From: an uncultured Collinsella sp.
Lineage (GTDB): Bacteria > Actinomycetota > Coriobacteriia > Coriobacteriales > Coriobacteriaceae
Assembly: GCA_902491345.1 (NCBI GenBank)
Contig: CABUHI010000006.1
Location: forward strand, 42,973 to 106,972
Direction: 5' to 3'
DNA length: 64,000 bases
Shown here: one piece after another, positions 16,080 to 25,239 of the stretch
How the letters are laid out: the number at the start of each line of letters is the position of its first letter
Position numbering within the stretch: position 1 is the first letter of the stretch
The notes under the pieces: model-generated
The model's database searches: none
Seen by the model: the letters and a program-made list of their open reading frames with translations, nothing else
Told to the model about the DNA's origin: nothing
Program-made: the position numbers and the translations under genes

Positions 16080-18980
16080 ATGACCCAGCCCTTGCCCTGG
16101 GAAAAGAACGCCGCGGTACCCGCGCCGCCCACGCCGGAACCCGTGCCGCTCGATGCATACACCGCCCCCGCTGTGCCGGAGCCCGAGCTCGTCCCGCTCG
16201 ACATCTACGACGCTTCCGCGCCGGCACCCAAACCCGCCAAGCCGCTCGTCGACATCGACAGCCTTAATCCCGCCCAGCGCGAGGCGGTCCTGACCACCGA
16301 GGGTCCGTTGCTGGTCCTTGCCGGCGCCGGCTCGGGCAAGACCCGCGTCTTGACCTTCCGCATCGCACATATGCTAGGCGACCTGGGCGTTAAGCCCTGG
16401 CAGATCCTTGCCATCACGTTTACCAACAAGGCCGCGGCCGAGATGCGCGAGCGTCTGGCGGCACTCATCCCCAGTGGTACCCGCGGCATGTGGGTGTGCA
16501 CCTTCCATGCTATGTGCGTGCGCATGCTGCGCGAGGACGCCGACCTGCTGGGCTACACCGGTCAGTTCACCATCTACGATGACGACGATTCCAGGCGCAT
16601 GGTGCGCGATATTATGCAGGCGCTCGGTATCGAGCAAAAGCAATTCCCCATCAACATGATCCGCAGCAAGATCAGTTCGGCCAAAAACGCCATGATCGGC
16701 CCCGAGGACATGCTCAAATCCGCCGACAGCCCCAACGACAAAAAGGCCGCACAGGTCTATATGGAGCTGGAACGCCGCCTGCGCGCCGCCAACGCGATGG
16801 ACTTCGACGACCTGCTCGTGCGCGCGCTCGAGCTGCTGCGCACTCGCCCCGAGGTGCTCGACAAGTACCAGGAGCGCTTCCGCTACATTAGCGTCGACGA
16901 GTATCAGGACACCAACCACGTCCAGTACGAGATCGCCAACCTGCTGGCCGCCAAGTACCAAAATCTCATGGTCGTAGGCGATGATGACCAGTCCATTTAT
17001 AGCTGGCGCGGCGCCGACATCACCAACATCCTGGACTTTGAGAAGGACTTTAAAAACTGCAAGACCGTCAAGCTGGAGCAGAACTATCGCTCCACGGGTC
17101 ACATCCTGAGCGCCGCCAATGCCGTGGTGCGCCACAACTCGCAGCGCAAGGACAAGCGCCTGTTTACGGCCGAGGGCGATGGCGAGAAGATCCAGGCCTT
17201 CCAAGCGAGCGACGAGCGCGACGAGGGCCGCTGGATTGCCGGTGAGATCGAAAAGTTGCACTCTAAGGGCACGAGTTACGACGATATCGCTGTGTTCTAT
17301 CGCACCAACGCCCAGTCGCGTATCCTCGAAGATATGTTTCTGCGCGCGGGCGTGCCCTACAAGATCGTCGGCGGCACGCGATTCTTCGACCGCGCCGAGA
17401 TCCGCGACGTCATGGCCTACCTCAAGATGATCGTGAACCCGGCAGACGAGATGAGCATCAAGCGCGTCATCAACACGCCGCGCCGCGGCATCGGCTCCAC
17501 CTCGATCCAAAAGATTGAGCAGCTGGCGCGCGACAACCGTTGCTCGTTCTTCCAAGCCTGTGAGATTGCGACGGCCGAGACGGGCATGTTTAGCGCCAAG
17601 GTGCGCAACGGCCTGTCGAGCTTTGTGGCGCTGGTGCGCGAGGGCCGGCGCATGGACGGCGAGCTCAAGGACGTCGTCGAGATGATTGTCAACAAGACGG
17701 GCCTGCTGCAGGCCTTCCGCGCCGAGGGCACCATGGAGTCCGAGAGCCGCGCCGAGAACATCCAGGAATTCCTGGGCGTTGCGGCGGAATTTGAGGAGAC
17801 GCACGAGGATATCGAAGGCACGCTTGAGAGCTTGGAAGAGCTGCGCGCGGCTGGTGTTGCCGATGTGCCTGCCGACGCTGAGCCCGAGCCCGTTGTGGTG
17901 AGCGCACCTGCGCCCGAGCCGGGGCCGTCCGCTCCGGCATCCTCGTTCGAGGCACTTGTCGGCGCTCGTGACGCCGCGGGCTCCAATCCGCTCGATAGCT
18001 TGGCCACTTCGGCGCTGTCTCCGCAGGATGCCCTGGCCGCCGCCATCGCGGGCAACGCGTATGCCGCGCCGACAGAGCTGCCCACCGGTGCCGTGCATGC
18101 TGACGAGATTGAGCGCACCTACGGCCCGCTCACCTGCAAGGCGTTGCCCGCCCTCATGGAGTGGCTGGCCCTGCGCTCCGACTTGGATTCCCTGGCCGGC
18201 GAGACGCATGCCATCACCATGATGACCATTCACTCCGCCAAGGGCCTGGAGTTTCCCGCGGTGTTCGTGGCCGGCATGGAGGAAGGCATCTTCCCGCATG
18301 TGCACGACTTTGGCGGTAGTGACGATCCGGGCAAGCTCGAGGAGGAGCGTCGCTTGGCCTACGTCGCCATTACGCGTGCTCGCAAGCGCCTGTTCTTGAC
18401 CTATGCGGCCACGCGTCGCACCTACGGCTCGACTTCTGCCAACCCGCGCTCGCGCTTCCTCAACGAGATTCCGTTTGAGGACATCGAGTTTAGCGGTATC
18501 GGTTCTGCCGGTTTTGAAGGCACGGGCTGGGAGAAACGCGGCGACCGTCACGGCACCTTTGGCTCGGGCATGGGCTCGGATATGTACGGCGGCAAGGTGT
18601 TCGGTTCGCATACGCGCTCGACCGGCGGCTCCGGATCGCGTGGCGGATCGAGCTTCGACGATTTCTTTGGTGGCAGCACCTATGGCACCGAGCGCCATCG
18701 CGGGGTTTCGCCCGACGCCGGCCGTGTTGCCTCGACCTTTGGGTCGGGCGCGCCGCGAGCCAAAAAGCCGTCGTCTAAGGTGTCGCCGACGGTGGAGCGC
18801 AAGGTCGATCGCGCCAGTGCATCGCAGGACTTTGCCGCGGGCGATACCGTGAGCCACAAGACCTTTGGCACGGGTACCGTCATCTCGGTTGTCGGAGACA
18901 TGATCGAGGTCCAATTCGAAAAGACCGGCCAGACCAAAAAGCTAATGAAAGGCTTCGCGCCGATCGTTAAGCTGTCGTAA
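16080..18980 (+). CDS. pcrA: UvrD/PcrA-family ATP-dependent DNA helicase
   Basis: SF1A 3'-5' helicase (966 aa) in nucleotide-excision repair and removal of recombination or transcription blocks. A 55-residue Pro-rich N-terminal extension precedes LNPAQREAV. Walker A is LAGAGSGKTR (K87), followed by TFTNKAAAEM, DEYQDTN (Walker B), GDDDQSIYSWRGA, QNYRST, and TIHSAKGLEFP with VAITRARKRL. A Pro/Ala-rich insert (about residues 615-680) interrupts domain 2B. The C-terminus has a Gly/Ser-rich linker and a tudor-like RNA-polymerase-binding domain (GDTVSHKTFGTGTVISVVG). GAGGAG precedes ATG 16080. Confidence 0.95.
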   Translation: MTQPLPWEKNAAVPAPPTPEPVPLDAYTAPAVPEPELVPLDIYDASAPAPKPAKPLVDIDSLNPAQREAVLTTEGPLLVLAGAGSGKTRVLTFRIAHMLGDLGVKPWQILAITFTNKAAAEMRERLAALIPSGTRGMWVCTFHAMCVRMLREDADLLGYTGQFTIYDDDDSRRMVRDIMQALGIEQKQFPINMIRSKISSAKNAMIGPEDMLKSADSPNDKKAAQVYMELERRLRAANAMDFDDLLVRALELLRTRPEVLDKYQERFRYISVDEYQDTNHVQYEIANLLAAKYQNLMVVGDDDQSIYSWRGADITNILDFEKDFKNCKTVKLEQNYRSTGHILSAANAVVRHNSQRKDKRLFTAEGDGEKIQAFQASDERDEGRWIAGEIEKLHSKGTSYDDIAVFYRTNAQSRILEDMFLRAGVPYKIVGGTRFFDRAEIRDVMAYLKMIVNPADEMSIKRVINTPRRGIGSTSIQKIEQLARDNRCSFFQACEIATAETGMFSAKVRNGLSSFVALVREGRRMDGELKDVVEMIVNKTGLLQAFRAEGTMESESRAENIQEFLGVAAEFEETHEDIEGTLESLEELRAAGVADVPADAEPEPVVVSAPAPEPGPSAPASSFEALVGARDAAGSNPLDSLATSALSPQDALAAAIAGNAYAAPTELPTGAVHADEIERTYGPLTCKALPALMEWLALRSDLDSLAGETHAITMMTIHSAKGLEFPAVFVAGMEEGIFPHVHDFGGSDDPGKLEEERRLAYVAITRARKRLFLTYAATRRTYGSTSANPRSRFLNEIPFEDIEFSGIGSAGFEGTGWEKRGDRHGTFGSGMGSDMYGGKVFGSHTRSTGGSGSRGGSSFDDFFGGSTYGTERHRGVSPDAGRVASTFGSGAPRAKKPSSKVSPTVERKVDRASASQDFAAGDTVSHKTFGTGTVISVVGDMIEVQFEKTGQTKKLMKGFAPIVKLS

Positions 18981-19000
18981 TCCCGGCGGACCTGCGCGGG

Positions 19001-19104
19001 CGTATGGGGCAACATCGCCTGCTCGGGCAGTCCTGCGCAAGACGGAGGCCACATTAAGTGGCCTCCTTTGCGTGCGGAACTCGCGACCGATGTTGCCCCA
19101 TACG
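19001..19104. repeat. 104-nt nested palindrome between convergent genes
   Basis: CGTATGGGGCAACATCG (19001-19017) is perfectly inverted at 19088-19104. In the centre GGAGGCCAC (19044-19052) pairs with GTGGCCTCC (19058-19066), followed by TTTG, a terminator-like core. The remaining 18981-19301 contains a second terminator and no gene. Confidence 0.7.
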
Positions 19105-19203
19105 CTCGCCCAGGTCCTTAGATAACGTTGCTTGCGAATGTCGCTCTGCTCGTTCGTCTTTTTGGTCTGGAGAGCCGGGTGGGCTGATATATAGATACGA
19201 GTA

Positions 19204-19247
19204 GGGGCTCCTCCGTTAATGAACGGGGGAGCCCCTTGTTGCTTTTT
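19204..19247 (+). terminator. Terminator between pcrA and manA
   Basis: GGGGCTCCTCCGTT (19204-19217) pairs with AACGGGGGAGCCCC (19222-19235; one T-G pair) around AATG, then TTGTTGCTTTTT. Confidence 0.75.
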
Positions 19248-19301
19248 GATTGTCGTTACTAGCCAGAGCCCCGTCCCGGCGAGCGCTTGGGGACCGGTGA
19301 C

Positions 19302-20234
19302 CTACAGGTGGCTGATGATCAGTTCCATCTTGCCCTCGAGCTCAATCTTGTCCACGGTGCTCGGGGCCAGCAGGTGGCTGCCCTTGTGGACGGGGTCGCC
19401 GCAGGCGGTGCCTTCGCCGTCGATGACTGACAGGCACATGAAGGGCCAGCGCTGGTCGAGGGTCTTGCTGCCGTTAACGCGCACGAGATCGACGGTGTAG
19501 CAGGGGCAAGACTCGAGCTCGGTCACGCCGTCGACCTCGGGCGCGGTCACGGCGCCGTCGGTCGGCGCCTGCGCGTTAAAGTTGATGCAATCCAGGCTCT
19601 GCTCAATGTGCAGCGGGCGCAGCTTGCCGTCGGTGCCCGGGCGGTCGTAGTCGTACAGGCGATACGTCACGTCGCTCGACTGCTGCGTTTCCAAAATGAG
19701 CGTGCCGGTCTTGATGGCGTGCACGGTACCGGAGTCGATCTGGAAAAAGTCGCCCTTGTGGATCGGCAGCACGTTGAGCATGTCGTCCCAGCGGCCCTCT
19801 TCGATCATCTGTGCGGCCTCGGCGCGATCCTTGGCGCGCTGCCCGACGATGATCGTGGCGCCGGGCTCGCAGTCCAGCACATACCAGCACTCGGTTTTGC
19901 CCAGGCTGCCGTTCTCGTGCTTGGCGGCGTACTCGTCGTTGGGATGAATCTGGATCGAAAGGTCGTCCTTGGCGTCCAGAATTTTAATGAGCAGCGGGAA
20001 CTCCTTGCCCTCGCAGTTGCCAAAGAGCTCGCGGTGCTCGGCCCACAGCCACGACAGCGTGTGACCGGCATACGGGCCCTCAGCGATCTGGCAGTCGCCG
20101 TTGGGGTGTGCCGAGATGGCCCAGCACTCACCGATGGGGCCCTCGGGAATGTCGTAGCCAAACACGGTCTCCAGCTGGCGGCCGCCCCAGATCTTCTCGT
20201 GGAAGATCGGCGTGAGTTTAATCAAATCGGACAT
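19302..20234 (-). CDS. manA: Mannose-6-phosphate isomerase, class I
   Basis: Interconverts mannose-6-P and fructose-6-P. 310 residues, cupin fold. Zn ligands are visible as Q and H in LSIQIHPNDEYA, E in KTECWYVLD, and H in IDSGTVHAI; the catalytic region has TYRLYDYDR. The start is ATG 20234 (MSDLIKLTPIF), 7 nt after GGGAG; an in-frame ATG two codons earlier is too close to that site. The short C-terminal cupin half is normal for the bacterial short class. It precedes no operon partner and lies next to the GntR gene on the same strand. Confidence 0.92.
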   Translation of the reverse strand: MSDLIKLTPIFHEKIWGGRQLETVFGYDIPEGPIGECWAISAHPNGDCQIAEGPYAGHTLSWLWAEHRELFGNCEGKEFPLLIKILDAKDDLSIQIHPNDEYAAKHENGSLGKTECWYVLDCEPGATIIVGQRAKDRAEAAQMIEEGRWDDMLNVLPIHKGDFFQIDSGTVHAIKTGTLILETQQSSDVTYRLYDYDRPGTDGKLRPLHIEQSLDCINFNAQAPTDGAVTAPEVDGVTELESCPCYTVDLVRVNGSKTLDQRWPFMCLSVIDGEGTACGDPVHKGSHLLAPSTVDKIELEGKMELIISHL

Positions 20235-20306
20235 GTGCATACTCCCATAAGGTTGTGCGGGTGCCGCGTAAGACAGCTCAAAACGAGCACCCACCGGATT
20301 ACAAAC

Positions 20307-21026
20307 CTATGCCAACGTTACGTTGTGCAGCTCAAAGCGGTCGCCTACGTTGTGCGAGATAGAATATTCAAACGCGGTGCCGCTATCCAAGAAGCCAATC
20401 TGGTTGAGTTCGAGCAGGGGGGAGCCGGGTTTGGTATCCAGGCGCTCAGCCTCTTCCTCAGTTGCCGCGACGGCGCGAATGGTACGGTGGAAACTTGAGA
20501 TCTTGAGTCCGCACTGCTCGCGGATGAAGCTGTAGATCGATGCGTACAGGTCTTTTTTCTTAAGACCCGGAATCAGCTCGAGTGGCATATAGGTGTACTC
20601 GATAACGATGGGCTGACCATCGACCTCGCGTACGCGCACGATGTGATAGGCAAAGTCGTCTTCGGCCATTCCCAGTTGGGTCGCAACCTCTGCCGGCGGA
20701 TTGACAATCGAGAAATCGTAGACCACCGAGGTCACTTTCTCCCCGCGATGCTCGTACGAAAAGCCTTGGGCACGGTCGTTCTTGCCTTGGAAAAACACCT
20801 GGCCGGGAAGCCCCGCCGTGTCCTTGACGTAGGTGCCCGATCCGCGCCGGCTGGTAATAAGGCCTTCCTCGGTGATCTGCTCAATCGCTCGTTTGACGGT
20901 GATTTTGGAAACGCTATAGAGCTCACAGAACTCAACGACGGTAGGCAACTTATCGCCCGGCTTAAGGGCGCCGTCCTCGATGCTTCGACGGATATCTGCA
21001 GCTATCGCTTCGTATTTGGGAATCAT
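20307..21026 (-). CDS. GntR/HutC-family regulator, likely of the beta-glucoside operon
   Basis: 239 residues. The N-terminal winged helix (about 1-68) ends in RRGSGTYVK, and a C-terminal UTRA effector domain (about 90-239) has HIVRVREVDGQPIVIEYTYM. Members bind a sugar phosphate and usually repress the neighbouring operon. It is divergent from the GH1/PTS genes at 21329, which are the obvious target. AGGGAGGA precedes ATG 21026. Confidence 0.9.
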   Translation of the reverse strand: MIPKYEAIAADIRRSIEDGALKPGDKLPTVVEFCELYSVSKITVKRAIEQITEEGLITSRRGSGTYVKDTAGLPGQVFFQGKNDRAQGFSYEHRGEKVTSVVYDFSIVNPPAEVATQLGMAEDDFAYHIVRVREVDGQPIVIEYTYMPLELIPGLKKKDLYASIYSFIREQCGLKISSFHRTIRAVAATEEEAERLDTKPGSPLLELNQIGFLDSGTAFEYSISHNVGDRFELHNVTLA

Positions 21027-21206
21027 GCAATCCTCCCTTCATATTTGCGTTGATATAAAGAGAGTATACCTACTTAAAAAGCATCCATATGGCTTTCATC
21101 AAAGAAGTTCGATAGATAAAAATAAAAAAGACGCTTTACATAATAAATTAGAGCGCTATAGTTACAGACAACAAGCGAGATGCATTGGTGTTTGCTTGTG
21201 TTGTTT
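21027..21206. promoter_or_regulatory. Divergent promoter region gntR / beta-glucoside operon
   Basis: AT-rich. On the minus strand a TATACT box (21067-21062) stands about 36 nt before gntR ATG. AAAGAGAGTATACCTAC and a partial inverted repeat ACAAGC...GCTTGT near 21171-21199 are operator candidates. No TGGT-N4-ACCA site like that of the amino-sugar locus is present. Confidence 0.45.
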
Positions 21207-21292
21207 GGGGACGGATTTGTTTTGGCGGGCAGGGTATCCAGATACCTGGTGCGCGCCCGCGCCGGATTGCCTGCCAAAGCAAACCCGTCTCC
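21207..21292 (+). repeat. Long hairpin in the leader of the beta-glucoside operon
   Basis: 21207-21233 (GGGGACGGATTTGTTTTGGC and following) pairs with 21266-21292 along about 27 bp with four G-T type positions. The loop contains GTATCCAGATAC, a small hairpin. It ends 36 nt before the GH1 start codon, with no T run, so it could be an RNA leader structure or one of the palindromic intergenic elements seen elsewhere. Confidence 0.6.
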
Positions 21293-21328
21293 AACCGAAA
21301 GCTCTAGAACACGAAAGCGAGGACTTCG

Positions 21329-22729
21329 ATGGCACAGTATCAGCTGCCCGGCGACTTCTTCTTTGGCGCCGCTATGTCCGGCCCGCAGACTGAGGGTCAG
21401 TGGAACCAGGGCGGCAAGCTCGAGAACCTGTGGGACACCTGGTCCATCCAGGATCTGGGTTCGTTCTACAACTGCGTTGGCTCTTATGCCGGCAATGACT
21501 TTATGGCCAAGTACCAGGAAGACCTTCGCATTTTGAAGGACTTGGGCCTGAATACCTATCGCACTTCCATCCAGTGGAGCCGTCTGCTCGATGCCGACGG
21601 CAATCTTAATGAGGAGGGTGCTGCGTGGTATCACGAGCTGTTCCGCGCCTCTCGCGAGGCCGGCTTGGAGCCGTTTGTCAACCTGTACCACTTTGATATG
21701 CCCACCTACCTCTTTAACCGTGGCGGCTGGGAGAGCCGTGAGGTCGTCGAGGCTTACGCGCATTACGCCGACGTCGCCTTCCACGAGTTTGGCCAGGAGA
21801 TTAAGTACTGGTTCACCTTTAACGAGCCCATCGTCGAGCCCGAACAGCGCTATCAAGAGGGCGTGTGGTTCCCGCAGCTCCACGACTTTAGCCGCGCCCG
21901 CACCGTGCAGTATCACATTTCGCTGGCACATGCGCTGGCCGTGGCCAACTATCGTCGCGCCTATGACGAGGGCGCTATTCGCGCCGATGCCAAGATCGGC
22001 ATGATCAACTGTTTTACCCCGGTTTACACCAAGCAGAATCCCAGCGAGGCAGACCTCGAGGCCGTGCGTATGACCAGCGGCATCAACAATCGCTGGTGGC
22101 TCGACCTTATTACCAAGGGCGAGCTTCCTGCCGACGTGCTCGACAGCCTGGCCGAGGGCGGCGTTAAGCTCCCGTTCCGTGCCGGCGACCAAGAGATTCT
22201 CAAGCAGGGTGTTGTCGACTGGCTCGGCTGCAACTACTACCACCCCACGCGTGTTCAGGCGCCGGCGAGCAAGGTCGACCAGTACGGCCTGCCGCACTTT
22301 GCCGACGAGTACGTATGGCCCGACGCCGTTATGAACGAGAGCCGCGGCTGGGAGATCTACCCGCAGGGCCTCTACGACTTTGGCATGGACTGCGCTAAGA
22401 ACTACCCCGACCTTGAGTGGTTCGTTTCCGAGAATGGCATCGGCATCATGGACGAATACAAGAACCGTGACGCCGAAGGAACCATCCAGGATGACTACCG
22501 CGTCGACTTTGTACGTCAGCACCTGGAGTGGGTGGCCAAGGCAATTGCCGAGGGCGCCAAGTGCCGCGGATACCATTACTGGGCCGTCATCGATAACTGG
22601 TCTTGGGCTAATGCCTTTAAGAACCGTTACGGTTTTGTCGAGGTCGACCTTATGGACGGCTACAAGCGCCGCCTTAAGAAGTCAGCGGCCTGGCTCAAAC
22701 AGGTCGCCACAACCCACGTGGTTGATTAG
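21329..22729 (+). CDS. Glycoside hydrolase family 1, 6-phospho-beta-glucosidase
   Basis: Cleaves phosphorylated beta-glucosides (for example cellobiose-6-P, arbutin-P) brought in by the neighbouring PTS to glucose plus glucose-6-P or an aglycone. 466 residues, single TIM-barrel, no signal peptide. The acid/base is E166 in WFTFNEPIVE and the nucleophile E368 in FVSENGIGI. N-terminal FFFGAAMSGPQTEGQWNQGG matches the GH1 signature. GAGGA precedes ATG. The exact sugar is inferred from operon partners. Confidence 0.92.
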   Translation: MAQYQLPGDFFFGAAMSGPQTEGQWNQGGKLENLWDTWSIQDLGSFYNCVGSYAGNDFMAKYQEDLRILKDLGLNTYRTSIQWSRLLDADGNLNEEGAAWYHELFRASREAGLEPFVNLYHFDMPTYLFNRGGWESREVVEAYAHYADVAFHEFGQEIKYWFTFNEPIVEPEQRYQEGVWFPQLHDFSRARTVQYHISLAHALAVANYRRAYDEGAIRADAKIGMINCFTPVYTKQNPSEADLEAVRMTSGINNRWWLDLITKGELPADVLDSLAEGGVKLPFRAGDQEILKQGVVDWLGCNYYHPTRVQAPASKVDQYGLPHFADEYVWPDAVMNESRGWEIYPQGLYDFGMDCAKNYPDLEWFVSENGIGIMDEYKNRDAEGTIQDDYRVDFVRQHLEWVAKAIAEGAKCRGYHYWAVIDNWSWANAFKNRYGFVEVDLMDGYKRRLKKSAAWLKQVATTHVVD

Positions 22730-22849
22730 CGACCGGGCGAACGCCCAGACCGCGCGCCGCCGCGCGCAACACATGGCACATCTGGTGGCAGAGGGCGACA
22801 GACCACCGTGCGCATAGGAAAAGGCCAGATTTGAAAGTTAGGAGCAATC

Positions 22850-24202
22850 ATGGCCAGTGACAACGGAAAGAGCTTCCTCGACAAGTTTGCCGAGGTCTCT
22901 GCGAAGGTGGGAAACCAGGTTCACCTGCGTTCCCTGCGTGACGCCTTCGCGACCATCACGCCGCTCTATATCCTTGCGGGTATCGCGGTTCTTATTAACA
23001 ACGTCGTGTTCCCCCTGTTCCCGTTCGATGCGGCGGGCCTTGCCAACCTTCAGACGTGGGGTTCGGCAATTACGCTGGGCACCCTCAACGTCTCTGCCAT
23101 TATCTTGGCCGGATTGATTGGCTACAGCCTCGCTAAGAACAAGCGTTTCGATAACCCGCTCGCTTGCGTGGTCGTCGCTATCTCTGCTTTCGTCATCATG
23201 ATGCCGCAGCAGGTCACCGCCACGCTTGCCGCCACGAGCCCGCTGCTCACCGACAAGATCACCTCCGCCGAGGTCACGGGCGCCCTTTCAACTGCCAACA
23301 CCGGCACCAACGGTCTGTTCTCGGCTATTATCATCGCCCTGCTTTCCGTCTCGATCTTCATCAAGATTTCTGGCGTCGAGAAGCTCAAGGTTAAGCTGGG
23401 CGAGGGCGTGCCTCCCGCGGTCTCCAACTCCTTCAACGTCATGATCCCGATGCTGCTTAACCTCGCGATTTTCGCTCTTGCCGCAGCCCTGCTCGCCGTG
23501 TGCGCCGGCACCGATCTGTGCGCCATCATCTCCACGTGCATCTCCAACCCGCTCAAGAGCATCATGAACGCCGGTCCGTGGGCTGTTATCCTCATCTACA
23601 CCCTTGCTAACCTGCTGTTCTGCGTCGGTATTCACCAGTCCACCATCTCTGGCGCTACCGTCGAGCCGATTCTGACCATGCTCATCGTCGACAACATGGC
23701 TACCTTTGCCGCCGGTGGCACCATCCAGCCCGATCACTACATGAACATGCAGATCGTTAACAGCTTCGCCCTCATCGGCGGCTCGGGCTGCACCCTCATG
23801 CTTCTGCTCGACACGCTCCTGTTCTCCAAGAACAAGGCATCCGAGACCGTTTCCAAGATGGCTATCCTGCCTGGTCTGTTCAACATCAACGAGCCGGTTA
23901 TCTACGGTTACCCCATCGTGTACAACCTGCCGCTCATGATTCCGTTCGTTCTTCTTCCCGACCTGTTCATCGGCATCACCTATGGCCTTACCTGCGCAGG
24001 CATCATCAGCCCCTGCATCGCCCAGGTGCCCTGGACTATGCCTCCCGTCATCAATGCCCTGCTCGCTACAGGCTTTGACTGGCGCGCCGGTGTGTGGCAG
24101 GCTCTCGAGATTGTCATTGGCATGGCCGTCTACCTGCCCTTTATGAAGATTTCCGAGAAGGCAATCGCCAAGCAGGAGGCTCTCGCCGAGCAGAATGCCT
24201 AA
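22850..24202 (+). CDS. celB: PTS EIIC, lactose/cellobiose family
   Basis: Membrane channel of a beta-glucoside PTS; 450 residues with about ten hydrophobic segments. It begins SLRDAFATITPLYILAG, has the conserved late loop NINEPVIYGYPIVYN, which binds sugar in EIIC of the Lac family, and ends KAIAKQEALAEQNA. TAGGAG lies before ATG. It is between the GH1 gene and the EIIB gene. Confidence 0.92.
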   Translation: MASDNGKSFLDKFAEVSAKVGNQVHLRSLRDAFATITPLYILAGIAVLINNVVFPLFPFDAAGLANLQTWGSAITLGTLNVSAIILAGLIGYSLAKNKRFDNPLACVVVAISAFVIMMPQQVTATLAATSPLLTDKITSAEVTGALSTANTGTNGLFSAIIIALLSVSIFIKISGVEKLKVKLGEGVPPAVSNSFNVMIPMLLNLAIFALAAALLAVCAGTDLCAIISTCISNPLKSIMNAGPWAVILIYTLANLLFCVGIHQSTISGATVEPILTMLIVDNMATFAAGGTIQPDHYMNMQIVNSFALIGGSGCTLMLLLDTLLFSKNKASETVSKMAILPGLFNINEPVIYGYPIVYNLPLMIPFVLLPDLFIGITYGLTCAGIISPCIAQVPWTMPPVINALLATGFDWRAGVWQALEIVIGMAVYLPFMKISEKAIAKQEALAEQNA

Positions 24203-24222
24203 CGTTCGTCCCTTTCACCGTT

Positions 24223-24253
24223 GCGGGCACCGGTACGCGGTGCCGGTGCCCGC
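24223..24253 (+). other. Intra-operon hairpin between EIIC and EIIB genes
   Basis: GCGGGCACCGG (24223-24233) pairs perfectly with 24243-24253 around TACGCGGTG. There is no T run, so it is more likely a stabilising or processing structure that sets different EIIC and EIIB/A levels than a full terminator. Confidence 0.5.
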
Positions 24254-24353
24254 GACTCTCTCCCTTGTGTAAAGATGCAGGGGGTTGGCACAATAGCCGC
24301 AAGGAATAAAACCAGTCGTCGTCTGCGCGCCGCGCAGTTATAAGGAGGAAACC

Positions 24354-24656
24354 ATGAAGAAGATCATGCTCTGCTGCAATGCCGGTATGTCCACGAGCCT
24401 GCTGGTCCAGAAGATGCAGGCCGAGGTTGCAAACCGTGGTCTGGATATTGAGGTCGAGGCTCGTCCCATGAACGAGGCCCACGATCACCTGAGCGAGTGC
24501 GACATGTTGCTGCTTGGTCCGCAGATCGGCTACACCAAGGGCGATTTTGAGAAGGAGGCCGCCGGTCGTTTCCCGGTCGAGGTCATCAACATGGTCGACT
24601 ACGGCCGCATGAACGCTGCCGGCATCATCGACCACTGCGTCAGCGTGATGGGCTAG
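24354..24656 (+). CDS. celA: PTS EIIB, lactose/cellobiose family
   Basis: 100 residues, cytosolic phosphocarrier. The phospho-cysteine loop reads MLCCNAGMSTSLL near the N-terminus, and LLGPQIGY is the conserved mid motif. AAGGAGG precedes ATG by 5 nt. It receives phosphate from the EIIA encoded next and passes it to sugar in EIIC. Confidence 0.93.
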   Translation: MKKIMLCCNAGMSTSLLVQKMQAEVANRGLDIEVEARPMNEAHDHLSECDMLLLGPQIGYTKGDFEKEAAGRFPVEVINMVDYGRMNAAGIIDHCVSVMG

Positions 24657-24665
24657 GTGCTCCGC

Positions 24666-24998
24666 ATGGAGGATATGAACGAACTGCAGATGACCTGCTT
24701 TGAGATCATCAGCTACGTCGGTACCGCCAAGAGCATGTACATCAACGCCGTGCAAAAGGCCAAGGAGGGCGATTTTGACGCCGCCGAGGAGCTTATCAAG
24801 CAGGGCGACGAGGCCTATAACGGTGGCCACGATGTTCACATGGGGCTTCTGAAGAAGGAGGCCAACGGCGAGCGTAACGGCGAGGCCCCGTTGATTCTGC
24901 TGCATGCCGAGGACCAGATGGCCGGCACCGAGACCATGCGCGTCATGGCGACGGAGCTCATCGAGATCCACAAGCAGCTGCAGGCACTTAAGGCCTAG
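24666..24998 (+). CDS. celC: PTS EIIA, lactose/cellobiose family
   Basis: All-helical trimeric phosphocarrier of about 110 residues. The active His (about H80) is in LILLHAEDQMAG. The start is uncertain: GTG 24657 overlaps the previous stop, ATG 24666 is chosen, and ATG 24675 directly follows GGAGG but at very short spacing. It is the last gene of the PTS operon, followed by two terminators. Confidence 0.9.
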   Translation: MEDMNELQMTCFEIISYVGTAKSMYINAVQKAKEGDFDAAEELIKQGDEAYNGGHDVHMGLLKKEANGERNGEAPLILLHAEDQMAGTETMRVMATELIEIHKQLQALKA

Positions 24999-25055
24999 TT
25001 GGCGTTATCGCCGCGATGGGCCGTGCGGTCCAACAGACAACACAGTCCCTTTGAC

Positions 25056-25093
25056 GGGCGCCGGGAGTTTCCGACTCCCGGCGCCCTTATATT
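25056..25093 (+). terminator. Terminator after the beta-glucoside PTS operon
   Basis: GGGCGCCGGGAGT (25056-25068) pairs perfectly with 25074-25086 around TTCCG, then TTATATTT. Confidence 0.85.
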
Positions 25094-25144
25094 TGGCGAA
25101 GGCCCTGCGCGACCTTTTGAGCGGTCGTTTGCGTTTTCACAGAT

Positions 25145-25186
25145 AAAACCTGCCAAAACAAACCTGCCCCTTTTTGGCAGGTTTTT
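25145..25186 (+). terminator. Second terminator before the ROK kinase gene
   Basis: AAAACCTGCCAAAA (25145-25158) pairs with TTTTTGGCAGGTTTTT (25171-25186) around CAAACCTGCCCC. It is 54 nt upstream of the next start codon, so it insulates the two transcripts. A repeat of ACCTGCC inside the loop could allow an alternative fold. Confidence 0.7.
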
Positions 25187-25239
25187 GCCTTGGGAGCGGT
25201 ACCATACAGGCAATGTTTAAACGAGAAAGGTGGGCTCCC

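Noticed and set aside
16374..18914. Minus-strand frame of 846 codons opposite the helicase gene
   Set aside because: Antisense shadow of a GC-biased gene; the sense protein has all helicase motifs.
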